Positions 7,970 through 17,332 of a stretch of DNA of 64,000 nucleotides are shown piece by piece. Each line of letters begins with the position of its first letter. Positions within the stretch are counted from its first letter, which is position 1. The position numbers and the translations under genes were made by a program. The DNA is from Methylobacterium frigidaeris (lineage in GTDB: Bacteria > Pseudomonadota > Alphaproteobacteria > Rhizobiales > Beijerinckiaceae): assembly GCF_022179185.1 (NCBI RefSeq), contig NZ_BPQJ01000017.1:62001-126000 (forward strand). The letters run 5' to 3'. Under the pieces are notes generated by a model, which saw only the letters and a list, made by a program, of their open reading frames with translations, was not told the DNA's origin and searched no databases.

Positions 7970-9187
7970 TTACCGCACGCTGGCGCCGGGCTCGTTCGCG
8001 GCCTGCCGCGCCGGCTCGGCCTCCCGCTTGATCCCGACCCGCTGGTCCTGGCGCAGGAGCTGGAGGTGGTCGGTGGCGATCCGGTCGCCGGCCTTGAGGC
8101 CCTTGAGGATCGCCGTGCGGTCGCCGAATTCCTCGCCGGTCGTGACCGGAATCATCGACACCTTGCCCTCGTCGCTCACGCGCCAGACGATGCGCTGGTC
8201 GAGCTGGGACGACAGCGCGATGGTCGGCACCAGCAGGCGCTCCTCGGTGCCGACCTGCACCCGGGTGCGCACGAACTCCCCCGGCAGGTAGCGCTCGTCG
8301 GCGTTGGGCAGCCAGGCCCGGACCAGGCGGCGGGCGGTGCGGGGATCGAAGCGGTTGTCGAGCTTGTAGATCGTCGCCTTGCGCTCTGGCTTGCCCTGTG
8401 CGTCGAGGGTCTGGATGACGGCGCGGTCCTCCTTGAGGGCGGCGCGCACCGCCTCCGAATCCTCGGCCGAGAGTGCCACCTGCACCTCGATCGGGTCGAC
8501 CTGGACCACGCTGACGAGCTGGGTCGCGTTCTCGTTGACGTGGTCGCCGATATTGACGTCGGAGAGGCTGGAGCGCCCGTCGAAGGGCGCGCGGATCACC
8601 GCGTATTCGAGGTTGAGCTTCTGGCGCGCGATCGCGGCCTCGGCCTCCTGGACCCGGCTGCGGGCGACCTGCCGGTTGCTCTCGAGCTGCTGGAAGCGCT
8701 GCTCGGAGGCGTAGCCCTTGTCGGCGAGCGTCTGGGTGCGGTCGACCTCGGCATCCGCGAAGGAGAGTTGCGCCACCGCCTGCTCGCGCTGCGCCTCCGC
8801 CGTGCGCAGGGCCACCTCGAAGGGCCGCGGATCGATGCGGAACAGCACCTGGCCCTGCTTGACGTGGCCGCCCGGCTCGAAGGGCCGCTCCACCACCACG
8901 CCGGTGACCCGGGGCTGGAGCGCGGCGTCCTTCGGCGAGATCACCGTGCCGGTATACGAGAAGGCGACCGGCACGGTCTCGGAGGCGGCCTTCGCCACGG
9001 CCACGTCGAATTCGGGGGCCTCGGGCTCGCGCGTCGGCGGCGGTTGCGGCGCCAGGAGTTGCGCCACCGGGCCGGGCAGGATGCCGGCGGCGCCGTCAGG
9101 CAGCGGGTGGCCGAGGGTCCACCACAGACCGGCCCCGGCCGCGATGCCGGCAACCCCGACGAGGCCGTAGCGAAACCCTGCGCGCAC
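7970..9187 (-). CDS. RND efflux periplasmic adaptor (membrane fusion protein)
   Basis: This 405-residue HlyD/AcrA-type protein links an inner-membrane RND pump to an outer-membrane channel. It has an N-terminal signal anchor (about residues 6-25), a lipoyl/barrel-sandwich half 'LQPRVTGVVVERPFEPGG', a long alpha-hairpin with 'LADKGYASEQRFQQLES', the return lipoyl half 'EYAVIRAPFDGRSSLSDVN' and a beta-barrel part 'RYLPGEFVRTRV'. The GTG at 9187 follows a GGAGGAG site. There is no lipobox, so it is tethered by the anchor. It is divergent from its probable pump gene with a 194-bp shared promoter region, whereas adaptor and pump usually share one operon. Confidence 0.9.
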   Translation of the reverse strand: MRAGFRYGLVGVAGIAAGAGLWWTLGHPLPDGAAGILPGPVAQLLAPQPPPTREPEAPEFDVAVAKAASETVPVAFSYTGTVISPKDAALQPRVTGVVVERPFEPGGHVKQGQVLFRIDPRPFEVALRTAEAQREQAVAQLSFADAEVDRTQTLADKGYASEQRFQQLESNRQVARSRVQEAEAAIARQKLNLEYAVIRAPFDGRSSLSDVNIGDHVNENATQLVSVVQVDPIEVQVALSAEDSEAVRAALKEDRAVIQTLDAQGKPERKATIYKLDNRFDPRTARRLVRAWLPNADERYLPGEFVRTRVQVGTEERLLVPTIALSSQLDQRIVWRVSDEGKVSMIPVTTGEEFGDRTAILKGLKAGDRIATDHLQLLRQDQRVGIKREAEPARQAANEPGASVR

Positions 9188-9381
9188 GATGCTGGTCTCC
9201 TCCGATGGCAGGCTCCGGAACCGATCCGCGCAGGGCGGCAGCCGGTCTCCCGCAGGGGGAACTCTCTCGGACGCGATGGCGTTGCACGTGAGCTTTTCAC
9301 CACACCGTCGCAGGCCCCGACAGGGCCGGCTTCCGGAGCCCCGGCTCGCGGCGGCTTCCCCGGCGGCCACCGGGACGCGGG

Positions 9382-12300
9382 ATGTTCGCCTATTTCGTCG
9401 ACCGGCCCGTCCTGGCGGGCGTGATCTCGGTGCTCATCACGTTGATCGGGGCGGTGGCCGGCTTCGCCCTGCCGATCGCCCAGTTCCCCGAGATCGCGCC
9501 GCCGATCATCAACATCCAGGCGACCTATCCGGGCGCCACCGCGCAGCAGGCCTACGAGGCGATCGCGATCCCGCTCGAGCAGGAGATCAACGGCGCCCAG
9601 GACCTGATCTACATCAGCTCGACCAGCAACGCCGACGGCAGCGTCAACATGGACGCGACCTTCGAGGTCGGCTCCGACCTCAACGCCGCCGCCGCCGACG
9701 TGCTGACCCGGGCCCAGCGGGCCGAGGCGCGCCTGCCGCAGGCGGTGCGCGATCAGGGTCTCGAGATCGTGAAATCGTCCCGCCAGCGCCTCGGCAACGT
9801 GGTGCTCTACAGCGACGACAACCGCTACGACGAACTCTTCCTGTCGAACTGGGCCGAGACCCAGGTGATCAAGCCCCTGCGCCGGGTCACCGGCATGGGC
9901 CGCATCGTCAACTTCTCCAACAAGCGCTACGCGATGCGGGTCTGGCTCGACCCGGCCCGGATGGAATCGCTGGGATTGAGCCCGGGCCAGATCGTCCAGG
10001 CCGTGGAGCAGCAGAACGCCCAGATCACGGTGGGGTCCCTCGGCAAGGAGCCGGTGCGCGACGCCCCCGCCTTTGAACTCCAGATCGTCACCAAGGGCCG
10101 CCTCACCGAGGTCCGGGAATTCGCCGACATCGTGATCCGGGCCAACCCGGACGGTTCGGTGGTGCGCATCCGCGACGTCGGCCGGGTCGAGCTCGGCTCG
10201 GAGCAGTATGGCAGCCGCTCGACCTACGACAACAAGCCCGCCGCCTCGCTCGGCCTGTACCAGAACCCGGAGGCCAACGCCGTCGAGGTGATGAAGGGCG
10301 TGCACGCCACGATGAAGGATCTGGCGAAGCGCTTCCCGCCGGGCCTCCAGTACAAGATCGCCCTCGACCGCACCGAGTTCGTCACCGCGTCGATCCACGA
10401 GGTGATCAAGACCCTGATCGAGGCGATCGTGCTGGTCGTCGTCATCACCTACCTGTTTCTCCAGAGCTGGCGCGCGACCCTGATCCCGGCGATCGCGGTC
10501 CCCGTCGCCCTCGTCGGCACCTTCGGGCCGATGGCTCTGCTCGGCTTCTCGTTCAATACCTTGAGCCTGCTCGGCCTGGTGCTGGCGGTGGGGCTCGTGG
10601 TCGACGACGCGATCATCGTGGTCGAGAACACCGAGCGGCTGATGGAGGAGGGGCAGGAGCCCCGCGAGGCCGCCCGCGAGGCGGTGAACGAAGTGGCGGG
10701 CCCGGTCATCGCCACCACCCTGGTGCTCGCCGCCCTGTTCGTGCCGGTCGCCTTCATCCCGGGGCTGACGGGCCAGCTCTACAACCAGTTCGCCCTCACC
10801 ATCGCGATCTCGGTGCTGATCTCGGCCCTCGTCTCGCTCACGCTCACGCCGGCGCTCTGCGCCCTGCTGCTGAAGCCCCACGACAAGGAGGCACACCAGA
10901 GCCGCTGGCGGGCACCGTTGCGCTGGTTCAACGCCGCCCTCGACCGGGCGACCGGGTTCGCGGTCGGCTCGGCCGGGCGGCTGTCGCACCACCTCGTCGC
11001 CACCGGGCTCGTGTTCCTGGTCTTCGCCGGGCTGACCGCCTGGATGGTCACGAGCCGCCCGAGCGCCTTCGTGCCGCAGGAGGACCAGGGCTACTTCTTC
11101 GCCGACATCGCGATGCCGAAGGGCGCCTCCGTCAGCCGCACCGCCGCGATGGTGGAGGAGGTCGGCCGCGCGGCCCTGGCCGAGCCCTCGGTCGCCGGCA
11201 CGATCGGGGTCGCCGGGCGCGGCATCCTGGCCGACGTCACCGCGCCGTTCTACGGCTTCCAGATCCCGACCCTGAAGCCCTGGGATCAGCGCGAGGAGAC
11301 GGTCAACGACGTGATCGGACGGCTGCGCAAGCAGTTCAAGAACCACCCGGACGGGGTCCTGCGCATCGTCGATCCCTCGCCGCTGCCGGGCCTCGGCTCC
11401 CGCGGCGGCTTGACCCTCGAATTGCAGGACCGCAGCGGCGAGGGCGGGCTCAAGCTCGCCAAGACCGCCGAGGGCTTCATCGCGCAACTCAAGAAGTTAC
11501 CCGAGATCGGCGGCGCCACCGCCACCACGAGCTACGGCGTGCCGCAGCTGCGCCTCGACATCGACCGGGCCAAGGCCGAGCAGTTCGGCGTCAGCCTGCA
11601 ATCGCTGTTCGACGCGCTCGGCACCTATGTCGGCTCGTCGTTCGTCAACCTGTTCAACAAGTTCGGCTTCGTCTACCAGGTCTACGTCCAGAGCGAGTCG
11701 CAAGGACGGCGGACGATCGAGGACCTGTCGCGCCTGACGGTGCCGAACAACCGAGGCGAGCCGGTGCAGATCGGCGCGCTCGTCACGCCGCGCTTCGTCA
11801 GCGGGCCGACGGCGGTGTTGTCCTACAACACCTATCCGGCGATCGAGATCGCCCTCGACACCGCCGAGACGGCGAGTTCGGGCGCGGCGATCGCCGCCGT
11901 CGAGCGCCTGGCCGGGACGGCGCTTCCGACCGACTACGCGGTGGAGTGGACCGAGGTCGCCTACCAGGAGAAGATCGCCGGCGGCTGGGCGCCGCTGATC
12001 TTCGGCCTCGGCGTGGTGATGATCGTGCTGCTGCTCGCCGGACAATACGAGAGCCTGCGGCTGCCCTTCGTGGTGATTCTGGTGACGCCGCTCGCCCTGT
12101 TCGGCGCCGTGGGGGCGCTCGCCTTGCGCGACCTGCCCCTCGACATCTTCGGGCAGATCGGGCTGCTGCTCCTCGTGGGCTTGGCCGCCAAGAACGCGAT
12201 CCTGCTCGTCTCCTTCGCCCGCGACCTGCGCGACAAAGGCGAGGACGCGGTCACGGCGGCACAGGACGCGGTGCGGCTGCGGCTGCGGCCGATCCTGATG

Positions 12301-12552
12301 ACCTCCTTCGCCTTCATCCTCGGCTCGGTGCCCCTCGCCATCGCCAGCGGCGCCAGCGCCAATGCCCGGATCTCGATGGGCACGGTGGTGATCGGCGGCC
12401 TGCTGGTGGCGACCCTGCTCACCCTGTTCGTCACCCCGGTCTTCTACGTCGCGGCCGAGCGGCTGGTGGCCGGCCGGAAGAAGGAGGAGCCCGGCCGGAA
12501 GGGACCCGGCAAGGCGGCGCCGGGGCCCGGCGCGCCGCAGCCGGCGGAATAG
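9382..12552 (+). CDS. HAE1-family RND multidrug efflux pump, inner-membrane subunit
   Basis: This 1056-residue protein is a proton-driven exporter of the AcrB/MexB type. It opens with 'FVDRPVLAGVISVLITLIG', has twelve predicted membrane spans in two repeated halves, and keeps the proton-relay residues: the Asp pair in 'GLVVDDAIIVVEN' near residues 407-408 and Lys in 'GLAAKNAILLVSF' near 937. Porter-domain signatures such as 'QFPEIAPPIINIQATYPGA' and 'FVPQEDQGYFFADI' are present. The charged Lys/Pro-rich tail of about 30 residues is longer than usual. The start ATG has only a weak ribosome site. The divergent adaptor gene and the distant tolC gene probably supply the other two parts. The drug range cannot be told from sequence. 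Confidence 0.95.
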   Translation: MFAYFVDRPVLAGVISVLITLIGAVAGFALPIAQFPEIAPPIINIQATYPGATAQQAYEAIAIPLEQEINGAQDLIYISSTSNADGSVNMDATFEVGSDLNAAAADVLTRAQRAEARLPQAVRDQGLEIVKSSRQRLGNVVLYSDDNRYDELFLSNWAETQVIKPLRRVTGMGRIVNFSNKRYAMRVWLDPARMESLGLSPGQIVQAVEQQNAQITVGSLGKEPVRDAPAFELQIVTKGRLTEVREFADIVIRANPDGSVVRIRDVGRVELGSEQYGSRSTYDNKPAASLGLYQNPEANAVEVMKGVHATMKDLAKRFPPGLQYKIALDRTEFVTASIHEVIKTLIEAIVLVVVITYLFLQSWRATLIPAIAVPVALVGTFGPMALLGFSFNTLSLLGLVLAVGLVVDDAIIVVENTERLMEEGQEPREAAREAVNEVAGPVIATTLVLAALFVPVAFIPGLTGQLYNQFALTIAISVLISALVSLTLTPALCALLLKPHDKEAHQSRWRAPLRWFNAALDRATGFAVGSAGRLSHHLVATGLVFLVFAGLTAWMVTSRPSAFVPQEDQGYFFADIAMPKGASVSRTAAMVEEVGRAALAEPSVAGTIGVAGRGILADVTAPFYGFQIPTLKPWDQREETVNDVIGRLRKQFKNHPDGVLRIVDPSPLPGLGSRGGLTLELQDRSGEGGLKLAKTAEGFIAQLKKLPEIGGATATTSYGVPQLRLDIDRAKAEQFGVSLQSLFDALGTYVGSSFVNLFNKFGFVYQVYVQSESQGRRTIEDLSRLTVPNNRGEPVQIGALVTPRFVSGPTAVLSYNTYPAIEIALDTAETASSGAAIAAVERLAGTALPTDYAVEWTEVAYQEKIAGGWAPLIFGLGVVMIVLLLAGQYESLRLPFVVILVTPLALFGAVGALALRDLPLDIFGQIGLLLLVGLAAKNAILLVSFARDLRDKGEDAVTAAQDAVRLRLRPILMTSFAFILGSVPLAIASGASANARISMGTVVIGGLLVATLLTLFVTPVFYVAAERLVAGRKKEEPGRKGPGKAAPGPGAPQPAE

Positions 12553-12583
12553 GCGGCGGCGCGCGAGGCTCGGTCGCGGAGTT

Positions 12584-13402
12584 TCAGTCAATCGCGGCGG
12601 GCGCGGACATCTGGCGCGCGTACCAGGGCAGGGACAGGACGGCGACCACCTGCTCCCGGCCGTCGAAGACCCGGGCGAGCGCGCCGCCCGAGGCGGTGAA
12701 GGAGAGGGAGGTGGTCCGGTCGATGCTGGCGGGCCGGCTCAGGACCGGATCGACGCCCTGGTCGACCCGGTAGGTCCGCCGGATCCGTGGATCGGCGGCC
12801 GAGAGGTTGAGGGCGGTGGGCTGGAGCCGGGCCGGCGTGCCGCGCGCATAGGCGACCCGTAAGCCCAGCCGCTCGCCGCTCTCGGCGGTCACGCTCCAGG
12901 CTTCCTCGGCCTGGCCCGCGAGCGCGGTGGCGCTGCCGCGCCGCTCGAGCGTGACGCTCGCCGGCACGCCGACCTTGTAGTAGCCCGGCCCGGACCGGGC
13001 ATCGGCGAAGGTGTGCACGATCACGAAGCCGGTCTCGTCGCCGCGGCGGGCCGGCACCGCCAGCACGGCGGCCCGCTCCTCGCCGCCCGCGGGCTTGCCG
13101 TCCGGCCCCGTCGCCGCGAGCTGCTCGCGGAAGACCACCGAGAGGTTGGCGCCCCGGCTCGGCCCCTGCTGGGCCGGGTTGACGGTCCAGCCTGCCGGCA
13201 GCAGCGCCTGGGCCTTCTCCTCCGGCACCGCGAGGGCGACGACCGTCCGCACCTCCTGCGACCAGCCGGCCGGGACGCCCGGGCCCGCTCCGGGATCGGC
13301 GGGGGCCTGCTGCGCGAGGGCGGGGACGGGCTGGGCCAGCATGGCGGCGAGCAGCGGAGCGGCGAGCGGCCTCGACAAGGCGTTCCTCATGGCGTGTCGC
13401 AT
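12584..13402 (-). CDS. Secreted hypothetical protein
   Basis: This 272-residue protein starts at an ATG (13402) preceded by GGGAGGA. A signal peptide is clear: basic start 'MRHAMRNALSRP', hydrophobic core, and a likely cut after 'PALA' near residue 31. The mature part is beta-rich ('WSQEVRTVVALAVPEEKAQA', 'LSVVFREQLAATGPDG', 'GYYKVGVPASVTLERRG') and ends 'VVAVLSLPWYARQMSAPA'. I do not recognise the family with confidence; the pattern of an N-terminal 'LLPAGWTVNP' and a later 'ARVFDG' suggests an acetoacetate-decarboxylase-like lipocalin-type barrel, but this is a guess. It converges with the RND pump gene with 31 bp between stops. Confidence 0.7.
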   Translation of the reverse strand: MRHAMRNALSRPLAAPLLAAMLAQPVPALAQQAPADPGAGPGVPAGWSQEVRTVVALAVPEEKAQALLPAGWTVNPAQQGPSRGANLSVVFREQLAATGPDGKPAGGEERAAVLAVPARRGDETGFVIVHTFADARSGPGYYKVGVPASVTLERRGSATALAGQAEEAWSVTAESGERLGLRVAYARGTPARLQPTALNLSAADPRIRRTYRVDQGVDPVLSRPASIDRTTSLSFTASGGALARVFDGREQVVAVLSLPWYARQMSAPAAID

Positions 13403-13799
13403 GGCGTTCCTCCCGGGTTGGGGCACGCTCACGGGCCGCCGCGCGACGGCAGCCGGCCCCACGCGGGATCGAGCCTGCCCGATCCGTCCGGGAATCCAAG
13501 TCATCCGGGGTTAAGCGCCTGTCACGAAACGCCCGCGAGTCCCGATCGCCCCTGATCGCCCCTGTCGCCCGCCGGGTACGCAGCGAGCGTTTCCGCCGCC
13601 GTCCCGGTGCGAGGCCGGCGCACGTGCCTGTGGACGGCGGTGGAGGGGACTCGCGCGGGAGCACCCGTTGAGCTTTCATTTACGCACGGCCGGCAGGGTC
13701 TTCGACGAGTGCAGCGTAACCCTGTGCGGCCCCGGGGCCCGCCCTCCCAGCCCTCCGGGCCGGGTGGCGGCCGCGGGCGGCACGGGATCCGAGGGGTCG
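13403..13799. other. Divergent intergenic region
   Basis: About 400 bp between two divergent secreted-protein genes. It should hold both promoters, but no clear hexamers were found. A 10-bp unit GATCGCCCCT occurs twice in tandem at 13544-13563. The rlpA frame is open from 13668, so part could be coding. Confidence 0.4.
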
Positions 13800-15104
13800 A
13801 TGGCGGGATCTTCGAAGAGCGGTCGCCCGCGTCCGGAGACGGAGCGGGGGTCCCTCCGGCCGATGCCGGTCGTGCGGTGGGCCGCGGTGGCGGGAATCGC
13901 GCTGGCGGCGGCCAATTGCGCCGGGCCGACGCCCAAGCAGCTGGCAGTGAGGAGCGGCGGCCGCGAGATCGATCCGAAATACGGCGTCGCCGCGAGCCCG
14001 CGGCTCTACGGCGAGAACGACAAGATCCCGAAGGGCGGCGGCCGGCAGATGACCGGCAAGCCCTACGTGGTCGCCGGCCGCACCTACGTGCCGCGCCAGG
14101 ACGCGCGCGGCTACGTGCGCGAGGGCCTGGCCTCCTGGTACGGCACCGCCTTCCACGGCCGCCAGACCGCCAACGGCGAGATCTTCGACCGCTTCTCGGT
14201 GGCGGCGGCGCATCCGACCCTGCCGCTGCCGAGCTATGCCCGGGTCACCAACATGGCGAACGGCCACTCGATGGTGGTGCGGGTCAACGACCGCGGGCCC
14301 TATCACGCCGACCGGCTGATGGACGTGTCGCAGGCGGTGGCCGAGGCCCTCGATTTCCGCCGTCGCGGCACCACGAAGGTCCGGGTCGAGTATGTCGGCA
14401 AGGCCTCGGTCGGCGGCAGCGACGACCGCAAGCTGATGGCGACCCTGCGCACCGACGGGCAGCCGGCCGGCTCGCCCTTCGGCGCCAACATCATGGTGGC
14501 GGATGCCGGCGACGACGCCAAGGTCGATTCCAGGCCCTTCGCGTTCCGCCAGCCCGAGCCGGAGCCGGTGCGCCCGATCGTCGAGAGGCCGCGGGTCGTC
14601 GCGCCGGTGCAGGTCGCCGAGGCCGAGCCGGAGATCCGCCGCCCGGCGCCGGTGCGCGCCGCGCCGCGCGCGCCGGTCCAGGTGGCCGAGGCGCGGTCCA
14701 TGCCTCCCGCGGCGCCGGCCCGGCTGCCGGCCCCGGCGCCCGTCCGTATGGCCGCCGTCGAGGGCCTGAACCCTGGCCTCGCCGCGCCCCGCGCGGCCAA
14801 GCCGGCTTCGGCCCAGCCTTCCGCCGCCGCGTCCCGCCGGCCGGCCCCGCCGAGCCAGGCCCTGGCCTTCGCAAGCCATCCGGCGACGGATCGCGCCTCC
14901 CTGGCCCAGGCGATGCACGCCGCCTCGCTGCCGGCCGGGGGCAGGGCCGCGCCGAAGACGACCGTGATCGCGAAGAGCGGCCCGCTGCCGATCGCGCCGC
15001 CGCTCCGCCTCGCCGGCGCCCAGAAGGGCGACAGGGAGGATAGCAAGAATACCGGCCACAAGCCCGGCATGCCGCCGCGGTCGAAGGTGGCGGGGATGTA
15101 TTGA
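13800..15104 (+). CDS. rlpA: RlpA-like septal ring lytic transglycosylase lipoprotein
   Basis: This 434-residue lipoprotein has an N-terminal membrane helix ending in a lipobox (AANC, Cys about residue 40) and the double-psi beta-barrel domain of RlpA: 'GLASWYGTAFHGRQTANGE' near residue 110, 'AAHPTLPLPSYARV' and 'VVRVNDRGPYHADRLMDVS'. The His and Asp in these last two motifs match residues needed for glycan-strand cleavage in Pseudomonas RlpA. The C-terminal 200 residues are Pro/Ala-rich and disordered, and no SPOR domain is visible, unlike many RlpA proteins. The ATG at 13800 has GAGGGG 5 bp upstream; earlier in-frame starts exist. It precedes a penicillin-binding protein gene, in keeping with a cell-wall role. 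Confidence 0.85.
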   Translation: MAGSSKSGRPRPETERGSLRPMPVVRWAAVAGIALAAANCAGPTPKQLAVRSGGREIDPKYGVAASPRLYGENDKIPKGGGRQMTGKPYVVAGRTYVPRQDARGYVREGLASWYGTAFHGRQTANGEIFDRFSVAAAHPTLPLPSYARVTNMANGHSMVVRVNDRGPYHADRLMDVSQAVAEALDFRRRGTTKVRVEYVGKASVGGSDDRKLMATLRTDGQPAGSPFGANIMVADAGDDAKVDSRPFAFRQPEPEPVRPIVERPRVVAPVQVAEAEPEIRRPAPVRAAPRAPVQVAEARSMPPAAPARLPAPAPVRMAAVEGLNPGLAAPRAAKPASAQPSAAASRRPAPPSQALAFASHPATDRASLAQAMHAASLPAGGRAAPKTTVIAKSGPLPIAPPLRLAGAQKGDREDSKNTGHKPGMPPRSKVAGMY

Positions 15105-15149
15105 GGGCCGGCCCGGCTTCCGGGCACGGTGTTGTGGAGGTCTCCGACC

Positions 15150-15186
15150 TCCCACCCGCGACCTCAGACTGAGGTCGTGGGTGGGA
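15150..15186. repeat. Near-perfect 37-bp palindrome between rlpA and the carboxypeptidase gene
   Basis: The arms 15150-15167 and 15169-15186 pair over 18 positions with one G-T wobble, around a single central base. There is no T-run. It may act as an mRNA 3' hairpin or be a mobile palindromic repeat. The remaining DNA between 15105 and 15383 holds nothing else I recognise. Confidence 0.6.
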
Positions 15187-15383
15187 TGGGCGATGGCGGC
15201 GGCCGGACGCCTCGGTTCTGCCGGATCGGCGGCGACGCGCAAGCATGCGGTCGAACCGCCGTGGCCCGTCTCCGAAACGGTTCCGCCTCCCGCACTGCGG
15301 CACAGGCGCGGTTGCGTGTCCTTCGGCAGGGCGGCAAAGTGCGGCAGGTCTCCCGGTCGGCCGGGGTTTCGAGCGGTAGGGAT

Positions 15384-16610
15384 ATGCGTGTGACAGCGAC
15401 CACCGGAGCGGGCAGGGCGCTCGCGCGCCGCGCCGCGGGACTAGCTCTGGCAGCCATTCTCGGGGCTGCCGTGGCGGTCTCCGATGCGCGCGCGCAAGGC
15501 TTCCAGACCCTGGCGCCGCACGCGATCCTGATCGACGCCGATACCGGCGCGGTCCTGTTCGAGAAGGGCGCGGACGAGCCGTTCTCGCCCGCCAGCATGG
15601 CCAAGCTGATGACCGTCGAGGTGCTCTTCGACGAGATGCGCAAGGGCAAGCTCGGCCCGGACACCGAGTTCACGATCAGCGAGAACGCCTGGCGCCGCGG
15701 CGGCGCCGGGGGCGGCGGGTCGTCGATGTTCGCCCAGCTCAACAGCAAGGTGAAGCTGCCCGATCTTCTCCGCGGCATCATCGTGCAGTCCGGCAACGAC
15801 GCGGCGATCGCGGCCGCCGAGGGCGTCGCCGGCACCGAGGACAATTTCTCCCAGATCATGAACCGGCACGCGAAGGAGATCGGCCTCGAGCGCTCGACCT
15901 TCCGCAACGCCACCGGCTACTCGGCCCCGGACCAGAAGGTGACGGCCCGCGATCTCGCCAAGCTCGCCATCCACCTGATCGAGGCCTATCCGGAGAACTA
16001 CAAGCTCTTCGCCGAGCGCGAGTTCACCTGGAACAAGATCCGCCAGCAGAACCGCAACCCGCTGCTCACCCTCGATATCGGCGCCGACGGGCTGAAGACC
16101 GGCTACCTCGAGGAATCCGGCTACGGCCTGACCGGCTCGGCGGTGCAGAACGGCCAGCGCCTGGTCCTGGTGGTGAGCGGCCTCAAGACCGCCCGCGACC
16201 GCGCCGCGGAATCGCGCAAGCTGATCGAATGGGGCTTTCGCGCCTTCGAGGCGCGCCAGGTCTTCGCCGCCGGCGAGGCCGTGGCGGAGGCCGAGACCTT
16301 CGGGGGCGAGAAGGGCCGGGTGCCGCTCGTCACGAAGAAGCCGGTGCGGCTCCTGCTGCCGCGGGGCAACAGCGACCGGCTGGTGGCGCGCGCCACCTAC
16401 CAGGGCCCGCTGACCGCGCCGGTGGAGGAGGGGCGCGAGGTCGGCCGGCTCAAGGTCACCCGCGGCGAGCAGGTGGTGCTCGACATGCCGCTCTACACCG
16501 CCGAGTCGGTGCCGGCCGGCACCATGACCCAGCGCGCCCTCGACGCGGCGCTCGAGGTCGGCACCGGCTGGTTCCGCCAGGCCCTCAGCCGGATCACCAG
16601 CAAGTCGTGA
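15384..16610 (+). CDS. D-alanyl-D-alanine carboxypeptidase (PBP5/6 type)
   Basis: This 408-residue penicillin-binding protein trims the terminal D-Ala from peptidoglycan stem peptides in the periplasm. It has a signal peptide (cut near 'ARAQG', residue 37) and all three active-site motifs: SxxK as 'SMAK' (Ser71, Lys74), SGN (136-138) and KTG (238-240, 'GLKTGYLEES'). The C-terminal beta-rich domain and the final amphipathic helix 'GTGWFRQALSRITSKS' fit the PBP5 membrane anchor. The ATG at 15384 gives a normal signal peptide; the open frame upstream is not coding-like. The stop overlaps the GTG start of tmk by 3 bases, so the two are probably translated together. Confidence 0.95.
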   Translation: MRVTATTGAGRALARRAAGLALAAILGAAVAVSDARAQGFQTLAPHAILIDADTGAVLFEKGADEPFSPASMAKLMTVEVLFDEMRKGKLGPDTEFTISENAWRRGGAGGGGSSMFAQLNSKVKLPDLLRGIIVQSGNDAAIAAAEGVAGTEDNFSQIMNRHAKEIGLERSTFRNATGYSAPDQKVTARDLAKLAIHLIEAYPENYKLFAEREFTWNKIRQQNRNPLLTLDIGADGLKTGYLEESGYGLTGSAVQNGQRLVLVVSGLKTARDRAAESRKLIEWGFRAFEARQVFAAGEAVAEAETFGGEKGRVPLVTKKPVRLLLPRGNSDRLVARATYQGPLTAPVEEGREVGRLKVTRGEQVVLDMPLYTAESVPAGTMTQRALDAALEVGTGWFRQALSRITSKS

Positions 16611-17332
16611 GCGACGCTTCCATGGTGGCCGCGAGCGCCGCCCCCCGGCGTCCCGGCTGCTTCATCACCTTCGAGGGCGGCGAGGGCGCCGGCAAGTCGA
16701 CCCAGATCGCCCGTCTGGCGGCCTGGCTTCGCGCCGGCACGGACGGACTGGCGGAGGCCCGCGAGGTGGTGACCACCCGCGAGCCCGGCGGCTCGCCGCG
16801 GGCCGAGCGGATCCGCGCCGCGGTGCTGGCCGGCGTCGCCAAGCCCCACGGCCCCTTCGCCGAGGCTCTGCTCTTCGCCGCCGCCCGCCTCGACCACCTC
16901 GCGACCCTGATCCGCCCGAGCCTCGCCCGGGGCGCCATCGTGCTGTGCGACCGCTTCAGCGACTCGACCCGGGCCTATCAGGGCGCGGCGGGCGGGGTCG
17001 AGCCTGAGACGCTCGCGGCGCTGGAGCGGGTGGTGGTGGGGGCGACCCGGCCGGACCTGACCCTGATCCTCGACCTGCCGCCGGAGATCGGCCTCGCCCG
17101 CGCCCGCCAGCGCGACCGCGCCGCCGCCCGCGGCCCCGACCGGTTCGAGGCCGAGGCCCTGGGCTTCCACGAGCGCCTGCGGGCGGCCTACCTCGCCATC
17201 GCCGAGGCCGAGCCGGCGCGCTGCGCGATCGTCGACGCGCAAGGAGGGCCCGACCGCGTCGCGCAGGCGGTGCGCTCCACGGTGGCCGCACGGCTGCCGC
17301 ACCTCGTCCGGGAGGCATCCGATGCCGCCTGA
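16607..17332 (+). CDS. tmk: Thymidylate kinase
   Basis: This 241-residue cytosolic enzyme phosphorylates dTMP to dTDP. The P-loop is 'FEGGEGAGKSTQ', the dTMP-binding 'TREPGGS' motif follows near residue 45, and the 'DRFSDSTRAYQG' (DRY/F-type) motif is present. The lid segment 'ARARQRDRAAARGPDRFE' carries the basic residues. The start is the GTG at 16607, overlapping the carboxypeptidase stop; an ATG at 16622 is a possible alternative. The last 11 bases overlap holB. The dac-tmk-holB run is a common alphaproteobacterial order. Confidence 0.96.
   Translation: MSDASMVAASAAPRRPGCFITFEGGEGAGKSTQIARLAAWLRAGTDGLAEAREVVTTREPGGSPRAERIRAAVLAGVAKPHGPFAEALLFAAARLDHLATLIRPSLARGAIVLCDRFSDSTRAYQGAAGGVEPETLAALERVVVGATRPDLTLILDLPPEIGLARARQRDRAAARGPDRFEAEALGFHERLRAAYLAIAEAEPARCAIVDAQGGPDRVAQAVRSTVAARLPHLVREASDAA

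Noticed and set aside
8941..11487. An 848-residue minus-strand frame across the RND pump gene
   Set aside because: It is the antisense shadow of the pump gene and has the typical HRRDG-rich composition of such shadows.
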